From: Burkholderiales bacterium
GTDB lineage: Bacteria > Pseudomonadota > Gammaproteobacteria > Burkholderiales > Burkholderiaceae
Assembly: GCA_947371645.1 (NCBI GenBank)
Contig: CANBQJ010000030.1
Span: 1 to 26,041, forward strand
Length of the DNA: 26,041 nt
Direction of reading: 5' to 3'
Part shown: in pieces, positions 11,305-19,594 of the stretch
How the letters are laid out: each line of letters begins with the position of its first letter
Position numbering within the stretch: the first letter of the stretch is position 1
The notes under the pieces: model-generated
What the model was told of the DNA's origin: nothing
Databases searched by the model: none
What the model saw: only the letters and a program-made list of their open reading frames with translations
Made by a program: the position numbers and the translations under genes

Positions 11305-12489
11305 TCAAAGGCCGCTGGGCGAGATCACTTTCTGCGGCGTGCCATTGGCGCCCACGACTTCGGCCAGCGCCTGGCCCAGGTCGTTGATGTCCAGGAGCTG
11401 CAGGTGCTGCCCGGCTGGCAAGGCCGGCGTGAAAATGCTTTCCAGCTCGAAAACCTCTCCGTTGGCGCGAATGACCTGCGCGCCGCCCTTCCACGCGTTA
11501 GTGCCGTTGGTGTTGCCCAGGTAAATGAGGCCCTTGTCCAGCACCAGCGCGCCGGTGTCCAGCAGCTTCATGGACAGGGGCTCGAAATCCCGCTCGAACG
11601 GTTGCACCTGGAACTGCCCGTTCCGCCAGGTGAACACGGCGGCTTCACTGGTGCCATCGCTGGCATTGCGGTGCAGGACCCCGGCGATGTCGCCCGAAGC
11701 GTTGATGCTCTGACAATCGATGCGCGCGCCCGCCTGGGGCGTGGACACCTTGGCCAACTGTCCCTGATAGGCCACGAAACAGGCGCTGTCGTCCGGGTTG
11801 TGGAAACCGATCGACACCACGCCTCGCCCGTCGCTGCTGATGGCCGAGCCCCCCACCGTGGCCACCACAGACGTGCTCATCTGCGCGATGGGGTAGGTTT
11901 GCTGCTGCCCCACCTTGCCGAGGTACAGGCTGGCGTCGCCCAAGGTCATCAACCAGCCCTGACGGTTGCTCGTCACCCCCCGGGCGCTGAAGGCAGCCGT
12001 CAAGGCGGTGAACACCCCTGCATTGAGCAGGTAAGGCGCATAGCCGGAGATGTATTCCGTTTGCTGGCGCTTGCCGCTTTGCGGCGCCACGCTCACGAGC
12101 AGGGTGCCATCGTCAAAAATGCGCGAGCCCACCGTGTTGGTGTTGCCGTTGTAGCGAGGGTAGACCTTGGTGGTGCCCGACGTGGTCACGGCCGGGGCCA
12201 CCTCTTGCATCTTGATGGTGTAGATGGTCGGGATCGAGTAGCCGAAGGGGGTTTGCTGCGAGCCAAACACGATCTTGGAGCTCGAGTTGCTGATCTTGTT
12301 GGACAGCACCTGCCCCTTGTTGTTGATCGAAAACCCCTGCCCGTAGCCCAGGTAGGCGCCCCGCACGTCTTGCGGCAGGTTCAGGTTGGTCGTGACCTGG
12401 TAAACCGGCGCCGCCGCCTGCGCCGCCATGGCCAGCAGACTGGCCCCGGCAAGGGTCAAATTTCGCAATGCGCCAGCGGCTGCAGCCAT
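11305..12489 (-). CDS. Secreted protein with HAF-like repeats, function unknown
   Basis: A 394-residue exported protein. The signal peptide (about 27 residues, ending in AAQAAA) is followed by repeated short units of the pattern seen in HAF/DUF3466-type extracellular repeat proteins: GQGFSINNKGQVLSN, CQSINASGDIAGVL, LLDINDLGQALAEVVG. The repeats suggest a beta-propeller. There are only two cysteines in the mature part and no membrane anchor, lipobox or PEP-CTERM tail, so it is probably periplasmic or released. The ATG at 12489 is preceded by GGGAG at proper spacing; the longer in-frame start at 12525 would hide the signal peptide. It is divergent from map. No enzymatic motif is visible. The repeat-family label is a by-eye resemblance. 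Confidence 0.65.
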   Translation of the reverse strand: MAAAAGALRNLTLAGASLLAMAAQAAAPVYQVTTNLNLPQDVRGAYLGYGQGFSINNKGQVLSNKISNSSSKIVFGSQQTPFGYSIPTIYTIKMQEVAPAVTTSGTTKVYPRYNGNTNTVGSRIFDDGTLLVSVAPQSGKRQQTEYISGYAPYLLNAGVFTALTAAFSARGVTSNRQGWLMTLGDASLYLGKVGQQQTYPIAQMSTSVVATVGGSAISSDGRGVVSIGFHNPDDSACFVAYQGQLAKVSTPQAGARIDCQSINASGDIAGVLHRNASDGTSEAAVFTWRNGQFQVQPFERDFEPLSMKLLDTGALVLDKGLIYLGNTNGTNAWKGGAQVIRANGEVFELESIFTPALPAGQHLQLLDINDLGQALAEVVGANGTPQKVISPSGL

Positions 12490-12667
12490 GAGGTTCTCCC
12501 GAATGTGTGTTGAATGTGTGACCACGGAGCATAAGAGCGAAACCCAGACCAGCCATTCGGCCGAACCCCAGCCCTTGCATGCCCGATGTCATCCGGCAAC
12601 GGGGCATTCGACAACAAGACCACAAGGGCCGCCGGCGCGCAAAAGGGCAACACGCCGCCGAAACCCG

Positions 12668-12673
12668 GATAAT
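12668..12673 (+). promoter_or_regulatory. -10 box directly ahead of map
   Basis: GATAAT matches the -10 consensus in five of six positions and ends only 9 bases before the map ATG, so transcription would start within about three bases of the start codon. No good -35 is seen. No Shine-Dalgarno sequence lies between, in line with a leaderless or near-leaderless mRNA. Confidence 0.4.
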
Positions 12674-12682
12674 CAGCGCCCC

Positions 12683-13495
12683 ATGAGCATCACGATCAAA
12701 ACCGGCGCCGAAATCGACGGCATGCGCACTGCGGGCCGCCTGGCCTCCGAAGTGCTGGACTACATCACCCCCTTCGTCAAGCCGGGCGTCACCACGGAAG
12801 AGCTGGACAGGCTTTGCCATGACTACATGGTCGATGTGCAAGGCTGCATCCCCGCGCCCTTGAACTACGCCCCCGGCGGGCACACGCCCTACCCCAAGTC
12901 GATCTGCACATCGATCAACCAGCAGGTCTGCCACGGCGTGCCCAGCGACAAGGTCCTGAAAGACGGCGACATCGTCAACCTGGACATCACCGTCATCAAA
13001 GAGGGCTGGCACGGCGACACCAGCCGCATGTTCATCGTGGGTGAAGGGTCGATCGCGGCCAAGCGCCTGTGCGCCATCACCCACGAGGCCATGTGGCGCG
13101 GCATCGCCAAGGTCAAGCCTGGCGCGCGCCTGGGCGACATCGGCCACGCCATCCAGACCTTCGCTGAAAACCAGGGTTTTTCGGTGGTGCGCGAATTTTG
13201 CGGCCACGGCATCGGCAGCAAGTTCCACGAAGAGCCGCAGGTGCTTCACTACGGCCGCCCGGGCACGCTGGAAGAACTCAAGCCCGGCATGACCATCACC
13301 ATCGAGCCCATGATCAACGCGGGCAAAAAGGACATCAAGTCCCTGGGCGATGGCTGGACCATCGTCACGAAAGACCGCTCGCTGTCGGCGCAGTGGGAGC
13401 ACACCATCCTGGTCACAGAAACGGGCTTCGAGGTGCTGACCCTGTCCGCCGGCAGCCCGCCCCTGCCGGACTTCATCACCGCCACCACCACCTGA
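12683..13495 (+). CDS. map: Type I methionine aminopeptidase
   Basis: A 270-residue cytosolic metalloprotease that removes the initiator methionine from new proteins with small second residues. The five metal ligands of the pita-bread fold are all present: D101, D112, H175, E208 and E239. The substrate-side histidine H84 (CHGVPSD) is also there. Length fits the bacterial type Ia enzyme (about 264 residues), with no N-terminal extension; the short PLPDFI tail is slightly longer than in E. coli. The start is fixed by the conserved opening MSITIKT; the reading frame stays open upstream, but that part is not MAP-like. There is no Shine-Dalgarno sequence. glnD follows 45 bases later in the same direction, an order common in betaproteobacteria. 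Confidence 0.97.
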   Translation: MSITIKTGAEIDGMRTAGRLASEVLDYITPFVKPGVTTEELDRLCHDYMVDVQGCIPAPLNYAPGGHTPYPKSICTSINQQVCHGVPSDKVLKDGDIVNLDITVIKEGWHGDTSRMFIVGEGSIAAKRLCAITHEAMWRGIAKVKPGARLGDIGHAIQTFAENQGFSVVREFCGHGIGSKFHEEPQVLHYGRPGTLEELKPGMTITIEPMINAGKKDIKSLGDGWTIVTKDRSLSAQWEHTILVTETGFEVLTLSAGSPPLPDFITATTT

Positions 13496-13540
13496 GCGCC
13501 CGCAGGCCAGCAGTTCTTTCCTGATCGCCCCTCAGCCCAC

Positions 13541-16156
13541 GTGAGCCCTCACACCAGCACCCCCGCCACGCCCGTGGACCTGCCCGCCTTGCGGGCCCAA
13601 TTCAAGGCCGCCAAAGCCGAGTTGCTGACCCAGTTCCAGCAACGCCGCGCCACCACCGCTTCGGCCAGCAGGCTGCTCACCCACCTGGCGCGTCTGGTGG
13701 ACCGCACCCTGCAACAGCTCTGGGAGGGCAAGGGCCTGCCTCGCGGCGCCGCGCTGGTGGCCGTGGGCGGCTATGGCCGAGGCGAGCTCTTCCCGCACTC
13801 CGACATCGACGTGCTGCTGCTCCTGCCGGTGTCGCCCTCCATCACGGGCGATGAAAGCCTGGCGCCCTGCGTGGAAGGCTTCATCACCGCCTGCTGGGAC
13901 ATTGGCCTGGAGATCGGCTCCAGCGTGCGCACCGTCGAAGAATGCAGCGAAGAAGCCCAGCGCGACGTGACCGTGCAGACCGCGCTGCTGGAAGCGCGCT
14001 TCCTGTGCGGCTCCCGCGTGCGCTTTGACGAGCTGTGCAAGAGCACCTTCGCCCACATGGACGTGCCGGCCTTCATGACGGCCAAGATCCTGGAGATGCG
14101 CCAGCGGCACACCAAGCACGAAGACACGCCCTACGCCCTGGAGCCCAACTGCAAGGAAAGCCCCGGCGGCCTGCGCGACCTGCAGGTGGTCATCTGGCTG
14201 GCGCGCGCCGCCAAACTGGGCCGAAACTGGGCAGAACTCGCCAAAAACGGCCTGCTGACGCCCTTCGAGGCCCGCCAGCTGCAACGCAATGAAGCCCTGC
14301 TCAAGCTCATCCGCACCCGGCTGCACCAGATCGCCGGCCGCCGCGAAGACCGCCTGGTGTTCGACTTGCAAATGGCCATTGCCGAATCGTTTGGCTACAT
14401 CAACACGCCCGAGTTGCGCGCCAGCGAGGCGCTCATGCGCCGCTACTACTGGGCCGCCAAGGCGGTGACCCAGCTCAACCAGATCCTCATCCTCAACATC
14501 GAGGAGCGGGTGCACGGCTCGCAGAACGCGCCCATGCGCCGCATCGACGACCGCTTCCTCGACCGTGGGGGCTTCCTGGAGGTGGTCAGCGACGACCTTT
14601 ACCACCGCGACCACCATGCCATCCTGGCCACCTTCGTGGTCATGCAGCAAGACAACACGCTCAAAGGCCTGTCCGCCCGCACCCTGCGCGCGCTCTACAA
14701 CGCCCGCAACGAGATGGACGGCGCCTTCCGCCGGGACCCGGTCAACCGCGAAGCCTTCATGGCCCTGCTCAAGGCACCGCAGGGCCAGACGCGTGTCATG
14801 CGCCTGCTCAACCAGACCTCGGTGCTGGGCCGCTACCTCTGGGTGTTCCGCCGCATCGTGGGCCAGATGCAGCACGACCTCTTCCACGTCTACACCGTGG
14901 ACCAGCACATCCTGATGGTGATGCGCAATGTGCGGCGCTTCTTCATCCCGGAGCATGCGCACGAATACCCGTTTTGCACCCAGCTGGCGTCCGAGTGGGA
15001 CAAGCCCTGGCTGCTCTACGTGGCCGCCCTCTTCCACGACGTGGCCAAGGGCCGCGGCGGCGACCATTCGGAGCTGGGCGCGCAGGAGGTGCGCCGCTTC
15101 TGCCGCGACCACCGCATCGACGCAGAAGACACCTCGCTCATCGAGTTCCTGGTCTCCGGGCACCTGACCATGTCCCGCGTGGCCCAGAAGGAAGACCTCA
15201 CCGACCCGGATGTGATCCAGGCCTTCGCACGGCATGTGGGCAGCGAGCGGCGCCTGACAGCCCTGTACCTGCTCACCGTGGCCGACATCCGTGGCACCAG
15301 CCCCAAGGTCTGGAACGCCTGGAAGGGCAAGCTGCTGGAAGACCTCTACAAGCTCACGCTGCGTGCCCTGGGCGGTGCACGGCCGCACATGGACGCCGAG
15401 ATCGAAGCCCGCAAGCAGCAGGCCCGCCACTCGCTCGCCCTGTACTACCTGCTCCCCGGCACCGAAGTGCCCCTGTGGAAGACGCTGGACATGGGCTACT
15501 TTGCCCGCCACGACGCACCCGACATCGCCTGGCACACGCGCATGCTCTGGCGTCACGTCGACACGCAGACGCCCGTGGTGGCCGCGCGCCTGTCGCCTGT
15601 GGGCGAAGGCCTGCAGGTGCTGGTGTACGCGCCAGACCGGCCCGATGTGTTTGCGCGCATCTGCGGCTACTTTGACCGTGCGGGTTTCAACATCCAGGAC
15701 GCGCGCGTGCACACCACGGCCACCCGCTATGCGCTGGACACCTTCCAGATCATCGCCAGCGACGTCATGCACTTTCAAGGCGTGCACTACCGCGACCTGA
15801 TCGCCCTGGTGGAACACCAGCTGGCCGAAGCACTCAGGTCCGAGCTGCCGCTGCATGAACCCAGCCGGGGCCGCATGTCACGCCGCGTGAAGTCCTTCCC
15901 CGTGCCGCCGCGCGTGAGCCTGCGCCCCGACGAGCGCGCCCAGCGCTGGCTGCTGAGCGTCTCCGCCAGCGACCGCTCCGGCCTGCTCTACGTGATCGCG
16001 CGCACGCTGGCCAAGCACCAGGTGAGCGTGCAACTGGCCAAGGTGAGCACCCTGGGCGAACGCGTGGAAGACACCTTCCTGGTCACCGGCGACGCGCTGC
16101 GCCAGGACAAGAAGCAACTGGCGCTGGAAACCGAACTCCTCGAATCCCTGACCTGA
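13541..16156 (+). CDS. glnD: [Protein-PII] uridylyltransferase / uridylyl-removing enzyme
   Basis: This 871-residue bifunctional sensor of glutamine attaches UMP to PII proteins (GlnB/GlnK) when nitrogen is scarce and removes it when glutamine is plentiful. Domains in order: nucleotidyltransferase with GGYGRGEL (76-83) and metal ligands D88 and D90; a GlnD-type linker; an HD hydrolase domain with H499-D500 (LFHDVAKGRGGDHS); and two ACT domains for glutamine sensing, from about 691 (VLVYAPDRPDVFARI) and about 803 (WLLSVSASDRSGLLYVIAR). All active-site motifs look intact, and the length matches the family (about 860-890). The start is a GTG at 13541, the first possible start before the conserved region, with no visible ribosome binding site. 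It probably shares transcription with map. Confidence 0.96.
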   Translation: MSPHTSTPATPVDLPALRAQFKAAKAELLTQFQQRRATTASASRLLTHLARLVDRTLQQLWEGKGLPRGAALVAVGGYGRGELFPHSDIDVLLLLPVSPSITGDESLAPCVEGFITACWDIGLEIGSSVRTVEECSEEAQRDVTVQTALLEARFLCGSRVRFDELCKSTFAHMDVPAFMTAKILEMRQRHTKHEDTPYALEPNCKESPGGLRDLQVVIWLARAAKLGRNWAELAKNGLLTPFEARQLQRNEALLKLIRTRLHQIAGRREDRLVFDLQMAIAESFGYINTPELRASEALMRRYYWAAKAVTQLNQILILNIEERVHGSQNAPMRRIDDRFLDRGGFLEVVSDDLYHRDHHAILATFVVMQQDNTLKGLSARTLRALYNARNEMDGAFRRDPVNREAFMALLKAPQGQTRVMRLLNQTSVLGRYLWVFRRIVGQMQHDLFHVYTVDQHILMVMRNVRRFFIPEHAHEYPFCTQLASEWDKPWLLYVAALFHDVAKGRGGDHSELGAQEVRRFCRDHRIDAEDTSLIEFLVSGHLTMSRVAQKEDLTDPDVIQAFARHVGSERRLTALYLLTVADIRGTSPKVWNAWKGKLLEDLYKLTLRALGGARPHMDAEIEARKQQARHSLALYYLLPGTEVPLWKTLDMGYFARHDAPDIAWHTRMLWRHVDTQTPVVAARLSPVGEGLQVLVYAPDRPDVFARICGYFDRAGFNIQDARVHTTATRYALDTFQIIASDVMHFQGVHYRDLIALVEHQLAEALRSELPLHEPSRGRMSRRVKSFPVPPRVSLRPDERAQRWLLSVSASDRSGLLYVIARTLAKHQVSVQLAKVSTLGERVEDTFLVTGDALRQDKKQLALETELLESLT

Positions 16157-16165
16157 GCCAAGGGT

Positions 16166-16369
16166 TCAGGCGGGCTCTTTCGGGTCCAGCATGATCTCCA
16201 TGCGCGCGATGAGGTCGCGCAGCAGGAGCCGACGCTTCTTGAGCCGGCGCAGAGACAGCTCGTCAACGGGCGACTGTTCCGCCGCGCGGTCGATCAGGTT
16301 GTCCAGATCGGCATGCTCCATGCGCAACTCGATGAGCTGTCGATGGGGAGAGTGCAGGTTTTCTTGCAT
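16166..16369 (-). CDS. YdcH-like (DUF465) small helical protein
   Basis: A 67-residue charged protein. Its pattern matches the YdcH/DUF465 family: HRQLIELRMEHADLDNLIDRA, then LRRLKKRRLLLRDLIARMEIML. The family forms a helical hairpin or coiled coil of unclear function. The ATG at 16369 gives the usual family length; an in-frame start at 16447 adds 26 low-complexity residues. The stop codon lies 9 bases past the glnD stop on the opposite strand, so the two genes converge, and short hairpins can form across both stops (GAGCC/GGCTC followed by TTT). Upstream it is divergent from the PP2C gene across 98 bases that contain CCCC-GATT-GGGG but no clear minus-strand promoter. Confidence 0.75.
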   Translation of the reverse strand: MQENLHSPHRQLIELRMEHADLDNLIDRAAEQSPVDELSLRRLKKRRLLLRDLIARMEIMLDPKEPA

Positions 16370-16454
16370 CGCTGGGCCAGGTCGCCCCCCGATTGGGGCA
16401 TCTGAGGGGGCTAACGGGGTGACATCACGACACTCCCCCCACCTCAAAGCCGAT

Positions 16455-16460
16455 TATAGT
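16455..16460 (+). promoter_or_regulatory. -10 box directly ahead of the PP2C gene
   Basis: TATAGT (within CGATTATAGT) ends 7 bases before the ATG, and the intervening TTTTCCCC is not a ribosome binding site. The spacing would put transcription start on, or next to, the A of the start codon, as in leaderless mRNAs. No -35 box is convincing. Confidence 0.4.
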
Positions 16461-16467
16461 TTTCCCC

Positions 16468-17232
16468 ATGATCCATGCACCCTCCGGTTTCCGCCTTGCC
16501 GCAGCAACAGGCATCCACCGTGGAGACCGTCCCTACCAGCAAGACCAGGTGGAGATCATTCCCCACCCCCGCGTCAAGGGCTGTCTGCTGGCCGTGGTGG
16601 CCGATGGCATGGGGGGCAAGAGTGGTGGCCGCAAGGCTGCCGACCAGGTCATCATGACGGCGCGCCAGGTGTTCGAGCGCTATGTGCCCAGCAAGGACGA
16701 CTCCGCCCAGGTGCTGAGCCAGCTGGTCAATGAATCCCACCTGATGATCAAGCTCACGGCCATCGCCTTCGAGGAAGAACCGCACAGCACCATTGGCGGT
16801 TACATCGTCAACCCCGACCTCAGCGCCGACCTGGTTCACGCGGGCGACACCCGCATCTACCACTTCCGCGGGCCCGACCTGGTGCACCGCACCCTGGACC
16901 ACTCCTTCGTGCAGCGCCTGGTCGAAGAAGGCCAGTTGACCGAAGAAGAAGCCAATGTGCACCCGCAGTCCAACCTGCTGACGGGCTGCCTGGGCACCCA
17001 GCAAGACCCGCCCGTCACCCTGCACCGAGCCCACCTGGAAGTGGGCGACAGCCTGCTGGTGGCCTCCGATGGCCTGTGGCACTACTTCACGCCGCGTGAA
17101 CTGGGCGCCATCCTGCACACCCTGCCCCCGCGCGAAGCCGTGGAGATGCTGGTGGGCAAGGCCCGCCACCGCGCCCGCCTGGGCGGCGACAACCTGTCAC
17201 TCGCCGTTGTGCGGGTCGAGCCTGCCGCCTGA
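16468..17232 (+). CDS. PP2C-family serine/threonine protein phosphatase
   Basis: A 254-residue cytosolic phosphatase of the PPM family. The metal-binding motifs are in order: D26 in RPYQQD (in place of the more usual N-E-D), D46-G47 in VADGMGG, HAGDTRIY, D201 in SDGLW and D241 in GGDNLSL. All main acidic ligands are present, so it should be active, with Mn2+ or Mg2+, on phospho-Ser/Thr proteins. There is no membrane segment or sensor domain. No kinase gene is nearby, so the partner kinase is unknown. Its stop is 6 bases before the ATG of the acyltransferase gene, suggesting one transcript. The start codon follows a -10 box with no Shine-Dalgarno sequence. Confidence 0.9.
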   Translation: MIHAPSGFRLAAATGIHRGDRPYQQDQVEIIPHPRVKGCLLAVVADGMGGKSGGRKAADQVIMTARQVFERYVPSKDDSAQVLSQLVNESHLMIKLTAIAFEEEPHSTIGGYIVNPDLSADLVHAGDTRIYHFRGPDLVHRTLDHSFVQRLVEEGQLTEEEANVHPQSNLLTGCLGTQQDPPVTLHRAHLEVGDSLLVASDGLWHYFTPRELGAILHTLPPREAVEMLVGKARHRARLGGDNLSLAVVRVEPAA

Positions 17233-17238
17233 GATGGG

Positions 17239-18363
17239 ATGAAGCCAGTCAGAAGTTACCTGCCGTCGCTCGATGGCATCCGGGCGCTGGCCCTGCTGAT
17301 GGTGATCGCGCACAACGCCGTGCTGATCGAGCCTGCGCGCCTGGGCGCCATGGGGCGGCTGGTCTTCAAGGCCCTGGACACAGGCTGGGTGGGCGTGACG
17401 CTGTTCTTTGCCCTCAGCGGTTTCCTGATCACGGGCATCTTGCTGGACACCCGGGCAGAGCCTCGGGCGTGGCGCCATTTCATGGTCCGCCGGGCCCTGC
17501 GCATTTTCCCTTTGTACTACCTGACGCTGGCGCTGTTCTTCATCGTGCTGCCGGCCTTGAACCTGCAACCCGCCAACACGGTCGTCGACGCCCCCCACCA
17601 GTGGTGGCTGTGGACGTACACCGTCAACTGGGCCCAAGGCGACTGGCCCGGCGCCGCCACCTTCCCGCACTTCTGGTCCCTGGCCGTGGAAGAGCAGTTC
17701 TACCTGGTCTGGCCTTTGTTCATGCTCAACGTGCGCAGCATCAGGCAAGCCGGCGTGGTCTGCCTGGTCACAGCCGCGATCTGCCTGCTGTGCCGGCTGT
17801 GGTTTGCGCCCATGCCGGGCTATGAAGAGAAGGTCTATGACTGGACGACCACACGCATGGACGCGCTCGCCCTGGGTGGCCTGGGTGCGGTGATGCTGCG
17901 CATGCCCGAGGCCCTGGCCTGGATCCGCCAGCGGGGCGGCCAGGTGGGCTGGGCCCTGCTGTTCGTGTTCGTGGTGGCGGGCATCTACACCAAGGGCTAC
18001 CCGCGCGTCTCGGTGCGCGGCATCCTGGTTGGCCAGGTGGTGTTGGCCGCGCTGTTTGCCTGGTGGGTCACGCGGGCCGCCCAGCTCGACATGGACCGCC
18101 TGAGCACCTGGTGGCACCGCGCGCTGTGCTGGACGCCGCTGCGCCACGTCGGCATGGTGAGCTACGGCATGTACGTCATCCACAAGCCCTTCCATGACCT
18201 GATCGGCAACCGGGTGGTGGCCTGGCTGCATTGGCCTGCAGCCTCACTGTGGGGCGGGCTGGTGCACCTGATTGCCTTGACCGGCGCGACCTGGTTGCTG
18301 GCGCGGCTGTCTTACCGTTTCATCGAGCTGCCCTTCCTGAAGCTCAAGGACAGGTGGGCCTGA
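17239..18363 (+). CDS. Acyltransferase-3 family membrane protein (OafA/YrhL-like)
   Basis: A 374-residue integral membrane protein with about ten hydrophobic segments. The opening SLDGIRALALLMVIAH is the family signature; R15 and H25 are the likely acyl-transfer residues. Further family features are LFFALSGFLITGILL, the RRALRIFPLYYL loop, FWSLAVEEQFYLVWPLF and the closing helix with YRFIELPFLK. Relatives transfer acetyl or other acyl groups across the inner membrane to sugars of O-antigen, capsule, peptidoglycan or small molecules. No SGNH extension is attached, and no polysaccharide genes lie nearby, so the acceptor cannot be named. The ATG is 6 bases after the PP2C stop, with GAGATGGG just ahead. 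It converges with zapE. Confidence 0.9.
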   Translation: MKPVRSYLPSLDGIRALALLMVIAHNAVLIEPARLGAMGRLVFKALDTGWVGVTLFFALSGFLITGILLDTRAEPRAWRHFMVRRALRIFPLYYLTLALFFIVLPALNLQPANTVVDAPHQWWLWTYTVNWAQGDWPGAATFPHFWSLAVEEQFYLVWPLFMLNVRSIRQAGVVCLVTAAICLLCRLWFAPMPGYEEKVYDWTTTRMDALALGGLGAVMLRMPEALAWIRQRGGQVGWALLFVFVVAGIYTKGYPRVSVRGILVGQVVLAALFAWWVTRAAQLDMDRLSTWWHRALCWTPLRHVGMVSYGMYVIHKPFHDLIGNRVVAWLHWPAASLWGGLVHLIALTGATWLLARLSYRFIELPFLKLKDRWA

Positions 18364-18383
18364 GCGTGCACAGGCCAGCACGC
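18364..18383. terminator. Hairpin between convergent acyltransferase and zapE genes
   Basis: GCGTGC and GCACGC form a 6-bp stem with an 8-base loop in the 25-base gap. No U-tract follows on either strand, so this is a weak candidate for transcription stop or mRNA end protection. Confidence 0.25.
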
Positions 18384-18388
18384 GCCCA

Positions 18389-19546
18389 TCAGGTGATGGA
18401 CGTGTCCACCACCCGGCGCTCTTCGCTCAGGTAGGCCTTGGACTGCATCTCGTTGAGGCGAGACACCGTGCGCGGGAATTCGTGCGACATCGGCCCTTCG
18501 GTGTAGAGCGCCTCTGGCGGCACCTCTGCCGAGATCACCAGCTTGCATTTGCGGTCGTAGAGCACGTCCACCAGCCAGGTGAAACGGCGGGCCTCTGAGG
18601 CCAGGCGCACCGGCATGAGCGGCACGTCGCTGAGCATCACCGTGTGAAAGCGTGACGCCAGCTCCAGGTAGTCGTTTTGCGAACGCGGGCCACCACACAA
18701 GGTCTGGAAGTCGAACCACACCACACCACCCGCGCGGCGCTTGGCCTTGAGCACACGGTGCTCGATGTTCAGGCTGGGGTCTTCATCGGCCGTCTCGGCC
18801 AGGGTGCTGAAGATGCCCGTCATCTCGGCCTGGGTGTCGGCGTTCAGAGGCGTGAGGTACAGGCGCGCCACCTCCAGCGCACGGCGGCGGTAGTCCATGC
18901 CGGCGTCCACATTGACCACCTCCAGCTGCCCCTTGAGCAGCTCGATGGCGGGCTGGATGCGGTCGCGGTGCAGGCCGTTGGGGTAGAGGCCATCGGGGTG
19001 AAAGTTGGACGTGGTGACGATGCTCATGCGGTGGCGGAACATCGCGTCCAGCAGCTTGTACAAAATCATGGCGTCGGTCACGTCCGCCACATGGAACTCA
19101 TCGAAGCAGATCAGGCGGTGCTTGCGCGACATGCGCTTGGCCAGCAGCTCCAGCGGGTCCTGCTGGCCCTTGAGCTCATGCAGCTGGCGGTGCACCTCGC
19201 GCATGAACTCGTGGAAGTGCAGGCGGGTCTTGCGCTCCAGCGGCACCGCGTTGAAGAAGCAGTCCATGATGAAGCTCTTGCCCCGCCCCACGCCACCATA
19301 CAGGTAGACGCCTTTGGGCAGATCCGGGTAGCGCAGCATCTTGGTCAGCGCGTTGCTGCGCTTGGCCTTGTAGCCGGCCCATTCGTCCTGGCAGCGTTGC
19401 AGGGCGGCGATGCCCTGGCGCTGTGCGTCATCGGCCTTGTAGCCGCGTTCAAGCAGACTTTGTTCGTAGAGCTGGGTGACGGAGATGGGTGCGGCCGGCA
19501 TGGGGCTGGTCTGTCCAGGGTTTGACGAGGGCGATCGTTGCACCAT
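18389..19546 (-). CDS. zapE: Cell division protein ZapE (AFG1-family ATPase)
   Basis: A P-loop ATPase of up to 385 residues. Walker A is GGVGRGKS (84-91) and Walker B is LICFDEF (D149, E150). Other family marks are LHFHEFMREVH, VTTSNFHPDGLYPNGLHRDR and NVDAGMDYR. In E. coli ZapE binds FtsZ and is needed for division under stress; the mitochondrial relative AFG1 acts in protein quality control. The ATG at 19546 falls right at the end of the lpdA terminator U-tract and has no ribosome binding site. A start at 19501 (MPAAPISVTQLYEQ, 370 residues) fits family N-termini better and is a serious alternative. It follows lpdA in the same direction, and its expression may depend on terminator read-through or on a promoter inside lpdA. 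Confidence 0.92.
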   Translation of the reverse strand: MVQRSPSSNPGQTSPMPAAPISVTQLYEQSLLERGYKADDAQRQGIAALQRCQDEWAGYKAKRSNALTKMLRYPDLPKGVYLYGGVGRGKSFIMDCFFNAVPLERKTRLHFHEFMREVHRQLHELKGQQDPLELLAKRMSRKHRLICFDEFHVADVTDAMILYKLLDAMFRHRMSIVTTSNFHPDGLYPNGLHRDRIQPAIELLKGQLEVVNVDAGMDYRRRALEVARLYLTPLNADTQAEMTGIFSTLAETADEDPSLNIEHRVLKAKRRAGGVVWFDFQTLCGGPRSQNDYLELASRFHTVMLSDVPLMPVRLASEARRFTWLVDVLYDRKCKLVISAEVPPEALYTEGPMSHEFPRTVSRLNEMQSKAYLSEERRVVDTSIT

Positions 19547-19547
19547 G

Positions 19548-19574
19548 AAAAAAGGGGCAGCCTGGCCGCCCCTT
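19548..19574 (-). terminator. Intrinsic terminator after lpdA, abutting zapE
   Basis: On the minus strand, AAGGGGC pairs with GCCCCTT (7 bp, 9-base loop) and runs into a T-tract, ending directly before the first possible zapE ATG. It would end the sucA-odhB-lpdA transcript or reduce flow into zapE. Confidence 0.75.
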
Positions 19575-19594
19575 CATCACCTGGTGTGCGCGAT

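Noticed and set aside
11119..12513. 464-codon plus-strand open frame opposite the HAF-like protein
   Set aside because: The minus-strand gene has a signal peptide, a good ribosome binding site and repeats; the plus frame spans the purL start region and has shadow composition.
12428..12682. Upstream in-frame extension of map
   Set aside because: The extension overlaps the signal-peptide region of the divergent gene and has no MAP-like sequence; family length fits the ATG at 12683.
13532..15856. 774-codon minus-strand open frame opposite glnD
   Set aside because: glnD has all of its domains on the plus strand; the opposite frame shows no domain and no ribosome binding site.
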